Made by a program: the position numbers and the translations under genes
In this document: one piece after another, positions 24,234 through 33,889 of the stretch
Position numbering within the stretch: the first letter of the stretch is position 1
Layout: the number at the start of each line of letters is the position of its first letter
Origin: Paenibacillus sp. FJAT-26967
GTDB lineage: Bacteria; Bacillota; Bacilli; Paenibacillales; NBRC-103111
Length of the DNA: 64,000 nucleotides
Assembly: GCF_001541095.1 (NCBI RefSeq)
Contig: NZ_LMXH01000003.1
Span: forward strand, 310,001-374,000
Direction of reading: 5' to 3'
Notes under the pieces: generated by a model
Told to the model about the DNA's origin: nothing
Database searches by the model: none
Seen by the model: the letters and a program-made list of their open reading frames with translations, nothing else

Positions 24234-25850
24234 ATGTGGATGCGTACCAAAGGAATGGCACTCGTATTGACGCTGACCTTCACAGGTAGTTTGCTTGCCG
24301 GATGCAGCGGGAGCAGTGACGGGGAACAGGGAGTAAACTCGGCGAATGCCTCTAATGTAAACGAGACTGGTATGCCGATCGTCAAGGAACCGGTTAATTT
24401 GACTTTCTTTACCGGGAAATCACCCACCAACGGCAATAAATTTGAAGATGTGATGGTCTGGAAAGAATATGCCAAGATGACGAATGTAAACGTGAAGTTT
24501 GAGCTGGTTCCTTTTGAAAGTCTGGCGGAGAAGAAGAACTTGCTGCTGGCCGGCGGCGATTATCCCGATGGATTCTATTCGGCCCGGTTATCGGCAACTG
24601 AACTCGCCAAGTACGGGAAGGAAGGCGTGTTCATCAAGCTCAATGATCTGATCGATCAGCATGCTCCGAATTTCAAGAAACTGCTGGAGAAATACCCGGA
24701 TCTGAAGAAGGGCCTCACCATGCCGGACGGCAATATTTACTCTTTCCCGTCTTTCTACGATCCGTCCTTCCTGTCCATGCTCATTGGTACGCCGCTGTGG
24801 GTTAACAAGGATTGGCTGGCCAAACTGAATATGAAAGAGCCTGCAACGACCGAGGAATATTATCAATATCTCAAAGCAGTTAAAGAAACCGATCTGAACG
24901 GAAACGGCCAGAAGGATGAAATCCCGTACGGAGGCACGGGGATCGGGAATCTGATGAACCAGCTCAAAGGGGCGTGGGGACTCGGGAACCGGGGTCTGGG
25001 ACACCCGTATGTGGACATCGATCCGGGCACCCAAAAGCTTCGCTTTATTAAGACCGATCCGAAGTTCAAGGAACTTCTCCAGTATATGAACAAGCTGCAT
25101 GCAGAAGGGCTTTTTGATAAGGAAATCTTTACGATTAAGGATAGTGCCCTTTATGCTAGGGGACAGCAGGGACTGTACGGTTCCACCGTCATTCCGAATC
25201 CGGCCACTTTGATGAATCAGAAGAACTACATCGGTCTTGGCGCTCTTCAAGGTCCGGGCGGCGAACAGATGTATTCCCATATCAAAACGCCCATGGTTCA
25301 CACCGGAGCTTTTGCGATCACGAATAAAAACAAGAATCCGGAAGCGACCGTCCGCTGGATGGACTATTTCTTCAGTGAAGAAGGGGCCAAGTTCTACTTC
25401 CTGGGGCAGAAGGACGTTACCTATAAGGAAACGGACGGCAAGATCGAATACGTGCCGGACATTACGCAGAACCCTCAAGGCCTAACCCAGGATCAGGCTC
25501 TTGCCAAATATTTCACTTGGCTGGGCGGAAGCTATCCGGGCTACGTGCGCGGAGAATATTTCAAAGGCTCCGAAACCCTCCCTGAAGCTATGGCGACAGC
25601 GAAGAAAGCCGAGCCGCACGCGATTAAAGAGATCTGGAGCAGTTTTAGTTTCACGGAAGAGGAAACCGAGATCATGTCTTCCTTGGGCAAAGACATCACC
25701 ACCTATATAACAGAGATGGAAGCGAAGTTTATTAACGGAACCGTTCCTTTTAGCGAGTGGGATAAGTATGTGGCTACTATTCAGAAAATGGGTCTCGATT
25801 CCTATATGAAGACCTACCAGTCCGCTTACGACCGTTACAGCACAAAGTAA
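24234..25850 (+). CDS. Sugar ABC transporter extracellular binding lipoprotein, LplA/YtcQ type
   Basis: A 538-residue lipoprotein (signal ending SLLAGCSGSS). It has a solute-binding protein family 1 fold of the long Paenibacillus type (FTGKSPTNGN, FYSARLSATELAKYG, LNGNGQKDEIPYGG). It captures an oligosaccharide for the two permeases upstream. Start ATG after GGGGAGG. Last gene of the operon, followed by a clear terminator. Confidence 0.9.
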   Translation: MWMRTKGMALVLTLTFTGSLLAGCSGSSDGEQGVNSANASNVNETGMPIVKEPVNLTFFTGKSPTNGNKFEDVMVWKEYAKMTNVNVKFELVPFESLAEKKNLLLAGGDYPDGFYSARLSATELAKYGKEGVFIKLNDLIDQHAPNFKKLLEKYPDLKKGLTMPDGNIYSFPSFYDPSFLSMLIGTPLWVNKDWLAKLNMKEPATTEEYYQYLKAVKETDLNGNGQKDEIPYGGTGIGNLMNQLKGAWGLGNRGLGHPYVDIDPGTQKLRFIKTDPKFKELLQYMNKLHAEGLFDKEIFTIKDSALYARGQQGLYGSTVIPNPATLMNQKNYIGLGALQGPGGEQMYSHIKTPMVHTGAFAITNKNKNPEATVRWMDYFFSEEGAKFYFLGQKDVTYKETDGKIEYVPDITQNPQGLTQDQALAKYFTWLGGSYPGYVRGEYFKGSETLPEAMATAKKAEPHAIKEIWSSFSFTEEETEIMSSLGKDITTYITEMEAKFINGTVPFSEWDKYVATIQKMGLDSYMKTYQSAYDRYSTK

Positions 25851-25853
25851 AAT

Positions 25854-25896
25854 AAAAAGAGCAAACGGAGCTAACACGCTTTGTTTGCTCTTTTTT
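25854..25896 (+). terminator. Terminator of the sugar ABC operon
   Basis: AAAAAGAGCAAAC-GGAGC pairs with GCT-TTGTTTGCTCTTTTT, ending in a T-run. Confidence 0.88.
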
Positions 25897-26198
25897 ATGC
25901 CCTTATGTCGTTTCTTGTATTTTTAACTATTTCCAAAATTTACAAGATAGTTTATACTAGGATTTGAGACTTACCCCTCCAGCAATATTCCGCAATATCT
26001 TTCGCAGTTCATGCTTCTCCATTTTTATCGCCTTCTTATTTTCCCATCCTTACAAGCCATTCTTAGTACCCCTCTCTGTCAGAAAATCGTTTTCTCATTT
26101 CAAAAACAACCGTGGAAGGAGTTGTCGCCAGGTTTATTTGGATTTCCGTAAAACAATAATTTTATGAACATTCCATTCCAGTAAGGAGAACTCTACAT
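25897..26198. other. Gene-free stretch before the SLH gene
   Basis: About 300 bases, pyrimidine-rich on the plus strand. A 67-codon reading frame crosses it but has no ribosome-binding site and a low-complexity product. The only clear signal is the AAGGAGAA ribosome-binding site of the SLH gene at its end. Confidence 0.5.
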
Positions 26199-27452
26199 AT
26201 GAAAAAACGGATTTTAAGTACAATTATCACCGGACTTATTTGCGGGGGAGCGATTGCATTCGGATTAGAGGCAGGTCCGGCACCCCATGTAACGAATGCG
26301 GCGAGCAGCCATTCATCTACAAAAGCCTCATTCAGCGATATATCCAGTGATTACTGGGCAGCGGCTGAGATTAAGAAAGCCAGGGAACAGGGCTATATTG
26401 ACGGCTATGCTGACGGAACTTTCCTGCCAGGCCGGAACGTATCGCGTGCTGAATTTGTCAAAATGGCTGTGGCCGCGCTTGGGATTGATGCGGGTCAAGC
26501 TGATGGTGCGCAGTGGTATGCGCCTGCTATGGATGCTGCGGCTGCGGCGGGTATATACCGGGACGGAGACTTCGCGGATGACGACCTCAATGCTCCCATG
26601 AGCCGTCAGGAAATGGCGAAAGTCGCCGTGCGGGCTATCGGACAGGATACTCCCATTGAGGAGAAGTGGATGTACCTGGCAACCAAGGCAGGATTGATTC
26701 AGGGGATGGATCACGCCGGAAAGCTTGGCCTCGAGGAGAATACGAATCGGGCACAATCCGTCACCGTTATCAGCCGTATTCAAACCGTACGAAGCGGAGG
26801 CACCCTGCCGGCGGATAAGTACGCGATATCGAGCGCAGAGATTGCTTGGCATAAGACGAATATTGTGACGATGCTTCCGCGGTATTTTAGTGCGGCACAG
26901 TCATACTCGGATATCGACTACAAAAATCTAAAAGTTTCGGGCGGGGACGGTAACTTTACTTGTGAAGTGGAGAAGTTCGTAGTGATAGATATGGAGGATC
27001 CTAATGATCCGAACCGTCATTTGCTGCCGGACGGGACTAAGTGGTTTGATGCAATAGATCGGAAAACTTATCCAATTCCTAACGAATCATTTGTTGTTTT
27101 GTCATTGAATAAGTTGGTGGTTAAAGATAACCCTTATGGGATTACTAGAGCTAGAGCATGTACATTGGCGCTCCGTAACCAGACTCTAAAGGATCCTAGC
27201 CTAACTCCAAAAGCTGGAGTACTCTATCAACTAACGGCATTAAATATTAAAGATACCTACGGTTATGACACTGGATCTTCTGGGGTAGTAACTATAAATG
27301 GGGTAGGAGTTTATGAATATGTAAATGGTCATATACTCCCAAAAGGAAACTTGGTTAGCTCTGAAATAAATCCGATTACTTTCTATAGATTAGCGGATTT
27401 TGGTATATCTCCAATCAAAGTTTACGGATCTAAAATTGATGAAAGTATTTAA
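26199..27452 (+). CDS. S-layer homology (SLH) domain protein
   Basis: A 417-residue exported protein with an N-terminal signal peptide (cleavage near residue 33). Three SLH repeats follow: FSDISSDYWAAAEIKKARE, WYAPAMDAAAAAGI and a weaker third (EKWMYLATKAGLIQGM). These bind pyruvylated cell-wall polymer. Residues about 210-417 form a domain of unknown function. The nucleotide composition turns sharply AT-rich from about 27050, inside this gene. Its end overlaps the start of the next gene. Confidence 0.85.
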   Translation: MKKRILSTIITGLICGGAIAFGLEAGPAPHVTNAASSHSSTKASFSDISSDYWAAAEIKKAREQGYIDGYADGTFLPGRNVSRAEFVKMAVAALGIDAGQADGAQWYAPAMDAAAAAGIYRDGDFADDDLNAPMSRQEMAKVAVRAIGQDTPIEEKWMYLATKAGLIQGMDHAGKLGLEENTNRAQSVTVISRIQTVRSGGTLPADKYAISSAEIAWHKTNIVTMLPRYFSAAQSYSDIDYKNLKVSGGDGNFTCEVEKFVVIDMEDPNDPNRHLLPDGTKWFDAIDRKTYPIPNESFVVLSLNKLVVKDNPYGITRARACTLALRNQTLKDPSLTPKAGVLYQLTALNIKDTYGYDTGSSGVVTINGVGVYEYVNGHILPKGNLVSSEINPITFYRLADFGISPIKVYGSKIDESI

Positions 27453-30400
27453 ATATAAGATTTGGAAACAGTATTTAAGTTTATCGATTATAATATTGTC
27501 ACTTTTCAATATTATAATTACTCCTGCGCAAGCAAATACCACGCCAACTGAAAAGATATTAGGAGACTTTTGGTTTGATACTTCAACTTCTATTGCAAAT
27601 GAAGGAAGCGCACAGACAAAAGATTTAATTTACTACTTTTCAATAAATAAAATGGATTACGGATTACAAAAAGTAGAGACCCCCTTCGGGAAAATATTAA
27701 AGAGGGTTGTTCTAAGAAATAAATTTGATAAGCAAGAAATTAGAGATTTAACAATAACATCTCCGAATACATATCATTTGAAGGTCGGGGGAGAAGTATT
27801 TGATCTTAAAGAAGTGGAAGAAAGTGAACTAGGATATTTCGAGTGGTTTCGTGCACCTCAGCGAAAGCGTTTATGGCAATATGATTATGATGGGATCCGA
27901 TTTTATCACTGGAATAAAGATATCAATGATACTCCGCAACCCGAAGCATTAATACATTCGGTACCTTTTTTAGGTGCTAATCCTCCTAGATATCCTACTG
28001 ATAATGAATTAAACAACGGACTTTCTTCAACGGAAGGTCATATTGCTTGGGATATAAGAAAAATCAATATTCATATTAACTCACTCTTGTTTGCTGATAG
28101 TTCAAAAAATCAAAACATCCAATTTCCGATAGATAAGGTCGCAGCCTTAACAGCGGATGTTGAATATTTTGATCCACTTCAGGGTGGATCTCTACGTTCA
28201 ATAGATATTCTTGATATTCCCGAAGATAGAAAGAAATTTGATCTTCAAAACAAATTATTCAACTTTTCCTATAAAGCTCAGTATGTTATTCCACCAGAAC
28301 AACCGCCTAGAAAGAGTCCTGATGGCGATTTAGTTATTAGATACTATAACCAGTGGAACATCACCTACAAAGCCAAAGCCTACGGCTATCCGCAGATGGA
28401 ACTGGTCGCCTACTTTGATGATGACGGTGGCGGTACTCCGCCGACTACAACCGATTGCGATATCAGAATAGGCGTACCTGTCAAAGGAACCGTTAACTCG
28501 GGAGGTGTAATGGACCCGGCCGCTTCGGCTGTACTGCTTGCAGACCGGCGCGGAGCAGAAGCGTTTAATATCCGGCAGGGAATTCCCACTTCGGAGAGCC
28601 TTTACGCGAATGTCTTTGGGATAAGCTATTTGTTTCAGAACAAGTTCGCCAATATGACGGGCGAAGTGACTTATAAGGTCAACGTCCGGCAAACGTATGT
28701 CATTTTCGTTCCTCCAGCCCCTGGCGGTCCCGCCCCTCCTCCGATCCGAATTCCAGTTGAACGCATGATGACAGTTAAAAGGCCGTATTCCTATTGGCAG
28801 ATTGACAACCTCGAAGTCTATCGGCTTCAGCAGGCCACTCTCCGAAATTACGCATTGGGCGGCTATGGAGGCGCAGTCACTTTACAACCTAACGGTTACG
28901 ATGTTCCTACTCTGCAAACTGACAACAAAGACAGTGTGGAGCAGCATGTCAGGGCCGCTCCCTGCCAAAATATTAATTTGCCGGATGCATCGGGACCTGT
29001 GCCCAATCATGTGGAGCAGATTTTTCAATCCGCTGCCGAATCCGTTGTAGGCGCGAACCAAGTAAACAATGACCTCGTTATTTTCAACAAAACGACGATT
29101 ATGGACAACAAGCCCCAGAATGCGGCTGCTCCGGCGCCGATATCCATACCCAATCCGAACGCCATTTCCCCGGATACTCTATATGGAAGCGGCTATATCG
29201 TCAACAAATCCCTCGTGAATCAAGCCAATCAGCCCACAACCGGGCAAATCAACTACAACCTGCTCCCGGGAAATATCAAAGGCGGCGCCGATAAGGAATT
29301 CGGCATCTCCGGCATCAACCCCGTTACTGTTCATACGCCAGTCGTAATGTATGCATCCGTATCGGATGACCGCGAGCACAATCAGAAAACCGCGCCAGCC
29401 TATGATCGTTCTGCTCTCATACTGGATCGCCCTTTCACCGTAACGCTTCCGACTACAGGACAGCACCGGGATTTTCCCGGCTACGGAAATCGTGACTATG
29501 CGAAATATACCCGGCTTAAGCAGGTTTGGTTCCCATTCGACGTTTATGATGCTGCTATGAAGTTTATCCCCAAACAGACTTGGGTGGACATTCCGTCGGG
29601 CCAGCTGACAACAACCTTTTATATGCCGGTTTGGGTAGAGGAAGGATTCTATGAGGTTATGTTCAGATCCATTGCGGAGAATGCCCCCGGATCATTCACA
29701 ACAGAGCGTGATGCGAATCTCACCTTACTGAATCATGTAGCGGCCGATATCATCCCGGTAGATGTAATCGGACGTGTGTATGATTTCAAGATTACGGACA
29801 TCGCAGATTATAATTGGGAAACCGTATTCCGTAAGGGAACAAGGAGTGCCGTACCGACCGGCACGAAATATTGGGTAGGTAATCAGAGGATTGACGGTCA
29901 GCCGCGCTCTACCGGGTATCCCTTTACCCTGCCGATCCATCCCGGCAGCCATACGGAGAAGGGCTACCAGAATATTGTGATCAAAACCGGCTACCATTTC
30001 AAGTTTGACTTGAAAACAAAAGGCAATATGTTTGATCTTCGGGACGGCATCCGTATAACACCGACTTTTACCTTTGTGAACAAAGACGGCTCCCGGCGCC
30101 AGCCGATTGATCTCTACTATCATGCCCAAGAGCGGCCATTCATCCGGATTGGCTCTCCGGAGGATCAAGAGAAACGGTTTGTCATTCTGAATGAACGGCT
30201 GCGCAATGTGACGAAGCAGGAGATAGAGCAGACAGCAGGTTATATTTACGATCAAGACTCTTCTGCTCAAACGGGAGGTCTTAGCCGTGCCGGCTTCATC
30301 GCCGATTACCTCAAGAAAGCGGGTCAGCCGGTCCGAGTGGGTAAGTATGACTGGATGATGCTTCCTTACACCTTGCGGACGCTGATTGGCAGCACACAGA

Positions 30401-30798
30401 ATATCCCGCAGGAGGTTAATAAAGCACGCGTGCTTGCCTCGGATCAAAAGTGGTACGGAGAATACAGTCTGCCTTCAGCCGTGTATGCAGTGCCGAAGGG
30501 GACCAATCTCGCCGAGTACGGCCGGAAGCATACGCTCGACGACCAGTCGTCAATTTTTTTGCGGAACGGATATATCATCGTGAACTTCAATATAGAGACA
30601 ATCCGTAACGCTGATGTCAATCAGCCACATTTGCAGTACATCAACGGACCGCTCAACAACCAATGGCGGATGGAAGGCTTCCAGTCCAGGATTCAAGACA
30701 GCCAAGGGAACCTGTTCCAATTGATGGATGGTGATGTTGTTTTTTACCACGGAGATCGGTCCAGTTATGATGATTTCAGTTCAAATGGAACCCACTGA
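27439..30798 (+). CDS. Large secreted protein, function unknown
   Basis: A 1119-residue protein. The ATG at 27439 puts a signal peptide at the N-terminus (KIWKQYLSLSIIILSLFNIIITPAQA). The body is beta-rich. It holds a Pro-rich segment near residue 430 (FVPPAPGGPAPPPIRIPVER), a run PNAISPDTLYGSGY, and a tail of mixed strands. No enzyme motif is recognised. It overlaps the SLH gene end by 14 bases, so the two probably work together at the cell surface. The first 300 residues are encoded by AT-rich DNA; at about 28340 the composition returns to that of the window, which hints at a recombined 5' half. Confidence 0.75.
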   Translation: MKVFKYKIWKQYLSLSIIILSLFNIIITPAQANTTPTEKILGDFWFDTSTSIANEGSAQTKDLIYYFSINKMDYGLQKVETPFGKILKRVVLRNKFDKQEIRDLTITSPNTYHLKVGGEVFDLKEVEESELGYFEWFRAPQRKRLWQYDYDGIRFYHWNKDINDTPQPEALIHSVPFLGANPPRYPTDNELNNGLSSTEGHIAWDIRKINIHINSLLFADSSKNQNIQFPIDKVAALTADVEYFDPLQGGSLRSIDILDIPEDRKKFDLQNKLFNFSYKAQYVIPPEQPPRKSPDGDLVIRYYNQWNITYKAKAYGYPQMELVAYFDDDGGGTPPTTTDCDIRIGVPVKGTVNSGGVMDPAASAVLLADRRGAEAFNIRQGIPTSESLYANVFGISYLFQNKFANMTGEVTYKVNVRQTYVIFVPPAPGGPAPPPIRIPVERMMTVKRPYSYWQIDNLEVYRLQQATLRNYALGGYGGAVTLQPNGYDVPTLQTDNKDSVEQHVRAAPCQNINLPDASGPVPNHVEQIFQSAAESVVGANQVNNDLVIFNKTTIMDNKPQNAAAPAPISIPNPNAISPDTLYGSGYIVNKSLVNQANQPTTGQINYNLLPGNIKGGADKEFGISGINPVTVHTPVVMYASVSDDREHNQKTAPAYDRSALILDRPFTVTLPTTGQHRDFPGYGNRDYAKYTRLKQVWFPFDVYDAAMKFIPKQTWVDIPSGQLTTTFYMPVWVEEGFYEVMFRSIAENAPGSFTTERDANLTLLNHVAADIIPVDVIGRVYDFKITDIADYNWETVFRKGTRSAVPTGTKYWVGNQRIDGQPRSTGYPFTLPIHPGSHTEKGYQNIVIKTGYHFKFDLKTKGNMFDLRDGIRITPTFTFVNKDGSRRQPIDLYYHAQERPFIRIGSPEDQEKRFVILNERLRNVTKQEIEQTAGYIYDQDSSAQTGGLSRAGFIADYLKKAGQPVRVGKYDWMMLPYTLRTLIGSTQNIPQEVNKARVLASDQKWYGEYSLPSAVYAVPKGTNLAEYGRKHTLDDQSSIFLRNGYIIVNFNIETIRNADVNQPHLQYINGPLNNQWRMEGFQSRIQDSQGNLFQLMDGDVVFYHGDRSSYDDFSSNGTH

Positions 30799-31099
30799 TG
30801 TAGCAAAAAGAGAAAAATCGTCTGAGGTAAGTGCGGCACTTGCAGAGGAGGAACGTAAAGATGTCCTGGCTCAGGTTCTGCCTGCCATCCACAGAGGCGG
30901 GTGCGACAGAGGTGTAACCTCCAGTGACACCGAAAAAAGCATCTCCTCATACAAAACCGATGGAAGGGCAAAATGGAAGGAGAAGGAAGCTTTCTTACAT
31001 TTGCCCAACTGAACAAAAGTTGATAATTCCTTGAGAAAGGCATGCTACGATGGCTCCAGCCAGCATTTTATTTAGTCAGCATAGAAAGGGGAGCATAAA
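30799..31099. other. Gene-free stretch before the two-component genes
   Basis: 301 bases. A reading frame at 30728-31012 overlaps the 3' end of the large secreted protein gene and has no ribosome-binding site or recognisable product. I see no clear terminator. The AAAGGGGAG site for the response regulator is at the end. Confidence 0.5.
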
Positions 31100-31774
31100 G
31101 TGCAGCATAAGATACTCATTGTGGATGACGAACAAGGAATTCTGACCTTGCTGAAAGATTACTTTGAGATCAACGGATATACGGTGTACACAGCGGCAAG
31201 TGGAGCGGAAGCATTAGAGAAAGCGGCTTTGAATCCGGATCTTATCCTTCTGGATATCAATATGCCGGATCTGGATGGGGTCGAGGTTTGCGCGCGGATC
31301 AGGAATCACGTGTCCTGTCCGATTCTTTTCCTGACGGCCAAAGTGGAAGACACCGATAAAATAAACGGTTTTCGCGTAGGAGGAGATGATTATATTGTAA
31401 AGCCGTTCAGTATAGACGAGCTCGGAGCCAGAGTCGCGGCCCATTTGAGGCGCGAGCAGAGAAGTGTTACCCGGACGACGGCGAAGTTTGCGGACGAGCT
31501 TGTGATCGAATATGCCCAGCGCAGCTTATTTTATAAGAATCATCCGGTACTGCTTGCGAGAAAAGAGTTTGACATTGTGGAACTCCTCTCCATGAATGCG
31601 GGACAGATTTTTGATAAAGAGAGAATTTACGAGAAGATTTGGGGCTATGACGGAAACGGGGACAGCACTGTGGTCGCGGAGCATATCCGCAGAATTCGGG
31701 CCAAACTAGCGCAGCATACGAGCCGTGTTTGGATTGAAACCGTCTGGGGTGTAGGGTACAAATGGCTCCGTTAA
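31100..31774 (+). CDS. OmpR/PhoB-family response regulator (VanR-like)
   Basis: A 224-residue regulator. The receiver domain has the DDE pocket, the phosphoacceptor Asp in LILLDINMPD and Lys in YIVKPFS. A winged-helix DNA-binding domain follows (LLARKEFDIVELLSMN, then WGYDGNGDSTVVAEHIRRIRAKL). It starts at GTG after AAAGGGGAG and overlaps the kinase gene by 13 bases. It probably controls the ABC exporter genes downstream. Confidence 0.92.
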   Translation: MQHKILIVDDEQGILTLLKDYFEINGYTVYTAASGAEALEKAALNPDLILLDINMPDLDGVEVCARIRNHVSCPILFLTAKVEDTDKINGFRVGGDDYIVKPFSIDELGARVAAHLRREQRSVTRTTAKFADELVIEYAQRSLFYKNHPVLLARKEFDIVELLSMNAGQIFDKERIYEKIWGYDGNGDSTVVAEHIRRIRAKLAQHTSRVWIETVWGVGYKWLR

Positions 31775-32931
31775 AGAAGATGTCGCTTAAAAATGCCTTC
31801 TTTCTATTGACGTTTATTTGTCTGATTACTGCTGCTTTGCTCACAGTGCTGTCTAATTGGGGATTGCAAATGATAAGAACTGAAATCCTGGACAAGTATT
31901 TGATTCATACGCCAATAACCGATGATCATATGATCCGCATAGGCAAATATGCACCGATTTCGCCAAGAGACCAGGGGTTCCTGAATCTGATCTCCGTTCT
32001 AAACGTTCTCCTGCCACTTGTTTTTTTTGGAGGTTCGATTCTTAGTGCGGTCACGATTTTTTACCGGAGCAGGCTGAAGCAGCCCATCGAGCTGCTGATG
32101 GCAGGGGCCGACAAAATTTCGGCCCATGATTTGGATTTTAGAATCAACTATGAACCAAACGATGAGATGGGGCGTTTGTGCGATTCTTTCGAGCGGATGA
32201 GAACAGAGCTTGATGCAGGCAACCGGAAGATGTGGAGAATGATGGAGGAGCGGAAAAGGCTGAATGCGGCCTTTGCCCATGACCTGCGTACCCCCCTGAC
32301 GGTGCTGAAGGGATATACGGATTTTCTGATCCGGTACGTCCCAAGCGGTAAAATAAGCCCGGAGAAGCTGCTCGCTACGGTATCTTTTATGTCGGATTAT
32401 GTCCAGAGGCTGGAGATGTATGTGGACACGATGACGACGATACAAAATCTCGAAGATACGTTTGTCACGCCTTCCAAACGGAGTACCGACGATTTGATAA
32501 GACAACTCAAGAGTTCAATGGAAATCTTGTCCGAACGGTACGGTAAATCGTCCGGTCTTAACAGTACGATTACGGCACCCGTCCTTTATACCGATGACAC
32601 TATCGTGTTTCGTGTGGTTGAGAATATGCTTGCGAATGCGTTCCGTTATGCCGCTAATCAGGTGACTGCCTACTGCCGCGTCCAGCATCAAGCGCTTGTC
32701 ATTGAGGTTACGGACGATGGCCCGGGATTTAGCCCGGAGGCTTTACAGTTGGCCGCAGAGCCATTCTACCGGGGGAGCGGCAGGGCAGACGGAAGTCATC
32801 ATCTCGGACTCGGTCTGCACATCTGCCGGATCCTGTGCGAGAAGCACGGTGGCCTGCTTCGTGTGGAGAACAGGCCGGAGGGCGGTGCAAACGTAACTGC
32901 TTCATTCTTTCTCGAAGTTGATAAAAAGTAG
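31762..32931 (+). CDS. Sensor histidine kinase
   Basis: A 389-residue kinase with two transmembrane helices (residues about 12-34 and 78-98). A HAMP linker, the H-box FAHDLRTPLTVLKGY and an ATPase domain (N-box MLANAFRYA, G-boxes DDGPGF and GLGLHICR) follow. The extracellular loop is only about 40 residues, as in intramembrane or transporter-sensing kinases. Partner of the response regulator. Confidence 0.92.
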   Translation: MAPLKKMSLKNAFFLLTFICLITAALLTVLSNWGLQMIRTEILDKYLIHTPITDDHMIRIGKYAPISPRDQGFLNLISVLNVLLPLVFFGGSILSAVTIFYRSRLKQPIELLMAGADKISAHDLDFRINYEPNDEMGRLCDSFERMRTELDAGNRKMWRMMEERKRLNAAFAHDLRTPLTVLKGYTDFLIRYVPSGKISPEKLLATVSFMSDYVQRLEMYVDTMTTIQNLEDTFVTPSKRSTDDLIRQLKSSMEILSERYGKSSGLNSTITAPVLYTDDTIVFRVVENMLANAFRYAANQVTAYCRVQHQALVIEVTDDGPGFSPEALQLAAEPFYRGSGRADGSHHLGLGLHICRILCEKHGGLLRVENRPEGGANVTASFFLEVDKK

Positions 32932-32944
32932 AGGTTTGTCCGGT

Positions 32945-32977
32945 ACACTCTCTTTAGACCAAGTCTAAGGAGAGTGT
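32945..32977 (+). promoter_or_regulatory. Hairpin that contains the ribosome-binding site of the ABC ATPase gene
   Basis: Two 15-base arms (ACACTCTCTTTAGAC and GTCTAAGGAGAGTGT) with a CAA loop and one mismatch. The AAGGAG of the next gene (32967-32972) is inside the right arm, so folding would hide it. It could act as a translational switch or as a weak terminator after the kinase gene. Confidence 0.7.
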
Positions 32978-32983
32978 TTGTAT

Positions 32984-33889
32984 ATGAGGCAGCGGGCAGA
33001 ATCTATTTCCGCAAGAACGGAAATCACCATCCGTCAGTTAAATAAATTTTATGGTCAGAAGCAAGCGTTGAGGGAGGTGTCTCTTCAAATCGGCAAGGGG
33101 ATGTTCGGGCTTCTGGGACGCAATGGCGCAGGGAAAACTACGCTTATGAAAATCCTGTCCTCTCTCAGCGCCAAAAGCAGCGGAGAAATCAGCATCTGCG
33201 GTACGCCTGTGGAAAAGGCCGCAGAGATCCGCCGCTTGATCGGGTATCTTCCGCAGGATTTCTCCATGTATCCCCATATGACCGTCTATGAAGCGATGGA
33301 CTATCTGGGTGTGCTGTCGGGACTGGGCAGAGCGGAGAGAAAGAAGCGGATAGCCGCACTGCTAGAGCGGGTTAATCTAGGCGACTGCCACAAGGTAAAG
33401 GTCAAGGCGCTGTCCGGCGGCATGAAGCGCAGGCTCGGGATTGCCCAGGCGATTCTCCACGATCCCAAAGTGCTTATCGTGGATGAGCCGACAGCGGGTC
33501 TGGACCCCGAGGAGCGCATCCGGTTCCGGAATCTTCTCTGCGAAATCGCCGAAGACCGGATTGTGATCCTGTCGACACATATCGTCGGGGATGTGGAAGC
33601 GACCTGCGAGAACATCGCCATCCTGGATGGCGGGCGGCTGCTCTATCAGGGGACGGCCAAAGCGCTTACGGATACGGCCGCAGGCAAGGTGTATAATTTG
33701 AAGGTTTCCAAGCGCGAGCTGGACAGCATTAAAGCGTCCTACATTGTGACGGGCATGCTGACGCTGGGCGATGAGGTCACCGTCCGGATTCTTGCCGATG
33801 AGAAGCCCTGCCCGAATGCGGTTCTTTGCGAGCCGAATATTGAGGATGCTTATATGCTGAAGATGGGAGGGAGCAGCAATGTTCATTAG
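32984..33889 (+). CDS. ABC-2 type transporter ATPase (CcmA-like)
   Basis: A 301-residue ATPase with Walker A GRNGAGKTTLMK, signature LSGGMKRRLGIAQ, Walker B VLIVDEPTAGLD and switch His in STHIVGD. It powers the two membrane proteins encoded next. ATG at 32984 is preferred, with the TTG at 32978 possible. Clustered with a two-component system, this pattern is common for antimicrobial-peptide sensing and export or immunity; the substrate is unknown. Confidence 0.9.
   Translation: MRQRAESISARTEITIRQLNKFYGQKQALREVSLQIGKGMFGLLGRNGAGKTTLMKILSSLSAKSSGEISICGTPVEKAAEIRRLIGYLPQDFSMYPHMTVYEAMDYLGVLSGLGRAERKKRIAALLERVNLGDCHKVKVKALSGGMKRRLGIAQAILHDPKVLIVDEPTAGLDPEERIRFRNLLCEIAEDRIVILSTHIVGDVEATCENIAILDGGRLLYQGTAKALTDTAAGKVYNLKVSKRELDSIKASYIVTGMLTLGDEVTVRILADEKPCPNAVLCEPNIEDAYMLKMGGSSNVH

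Noticed and set aside
25964-26167. 67-codon ORF before the SLH gene
   Set aside because: No ribosome-binding site; composition looks like pyrimidine-rich non-coding DNA.
30728-31012. 94-codon ORF after the large secreted protein
   Set aside because: It overlaps the 3' end of that gene in another frame, lacks a ribosome-binding site and has no recognisable product.
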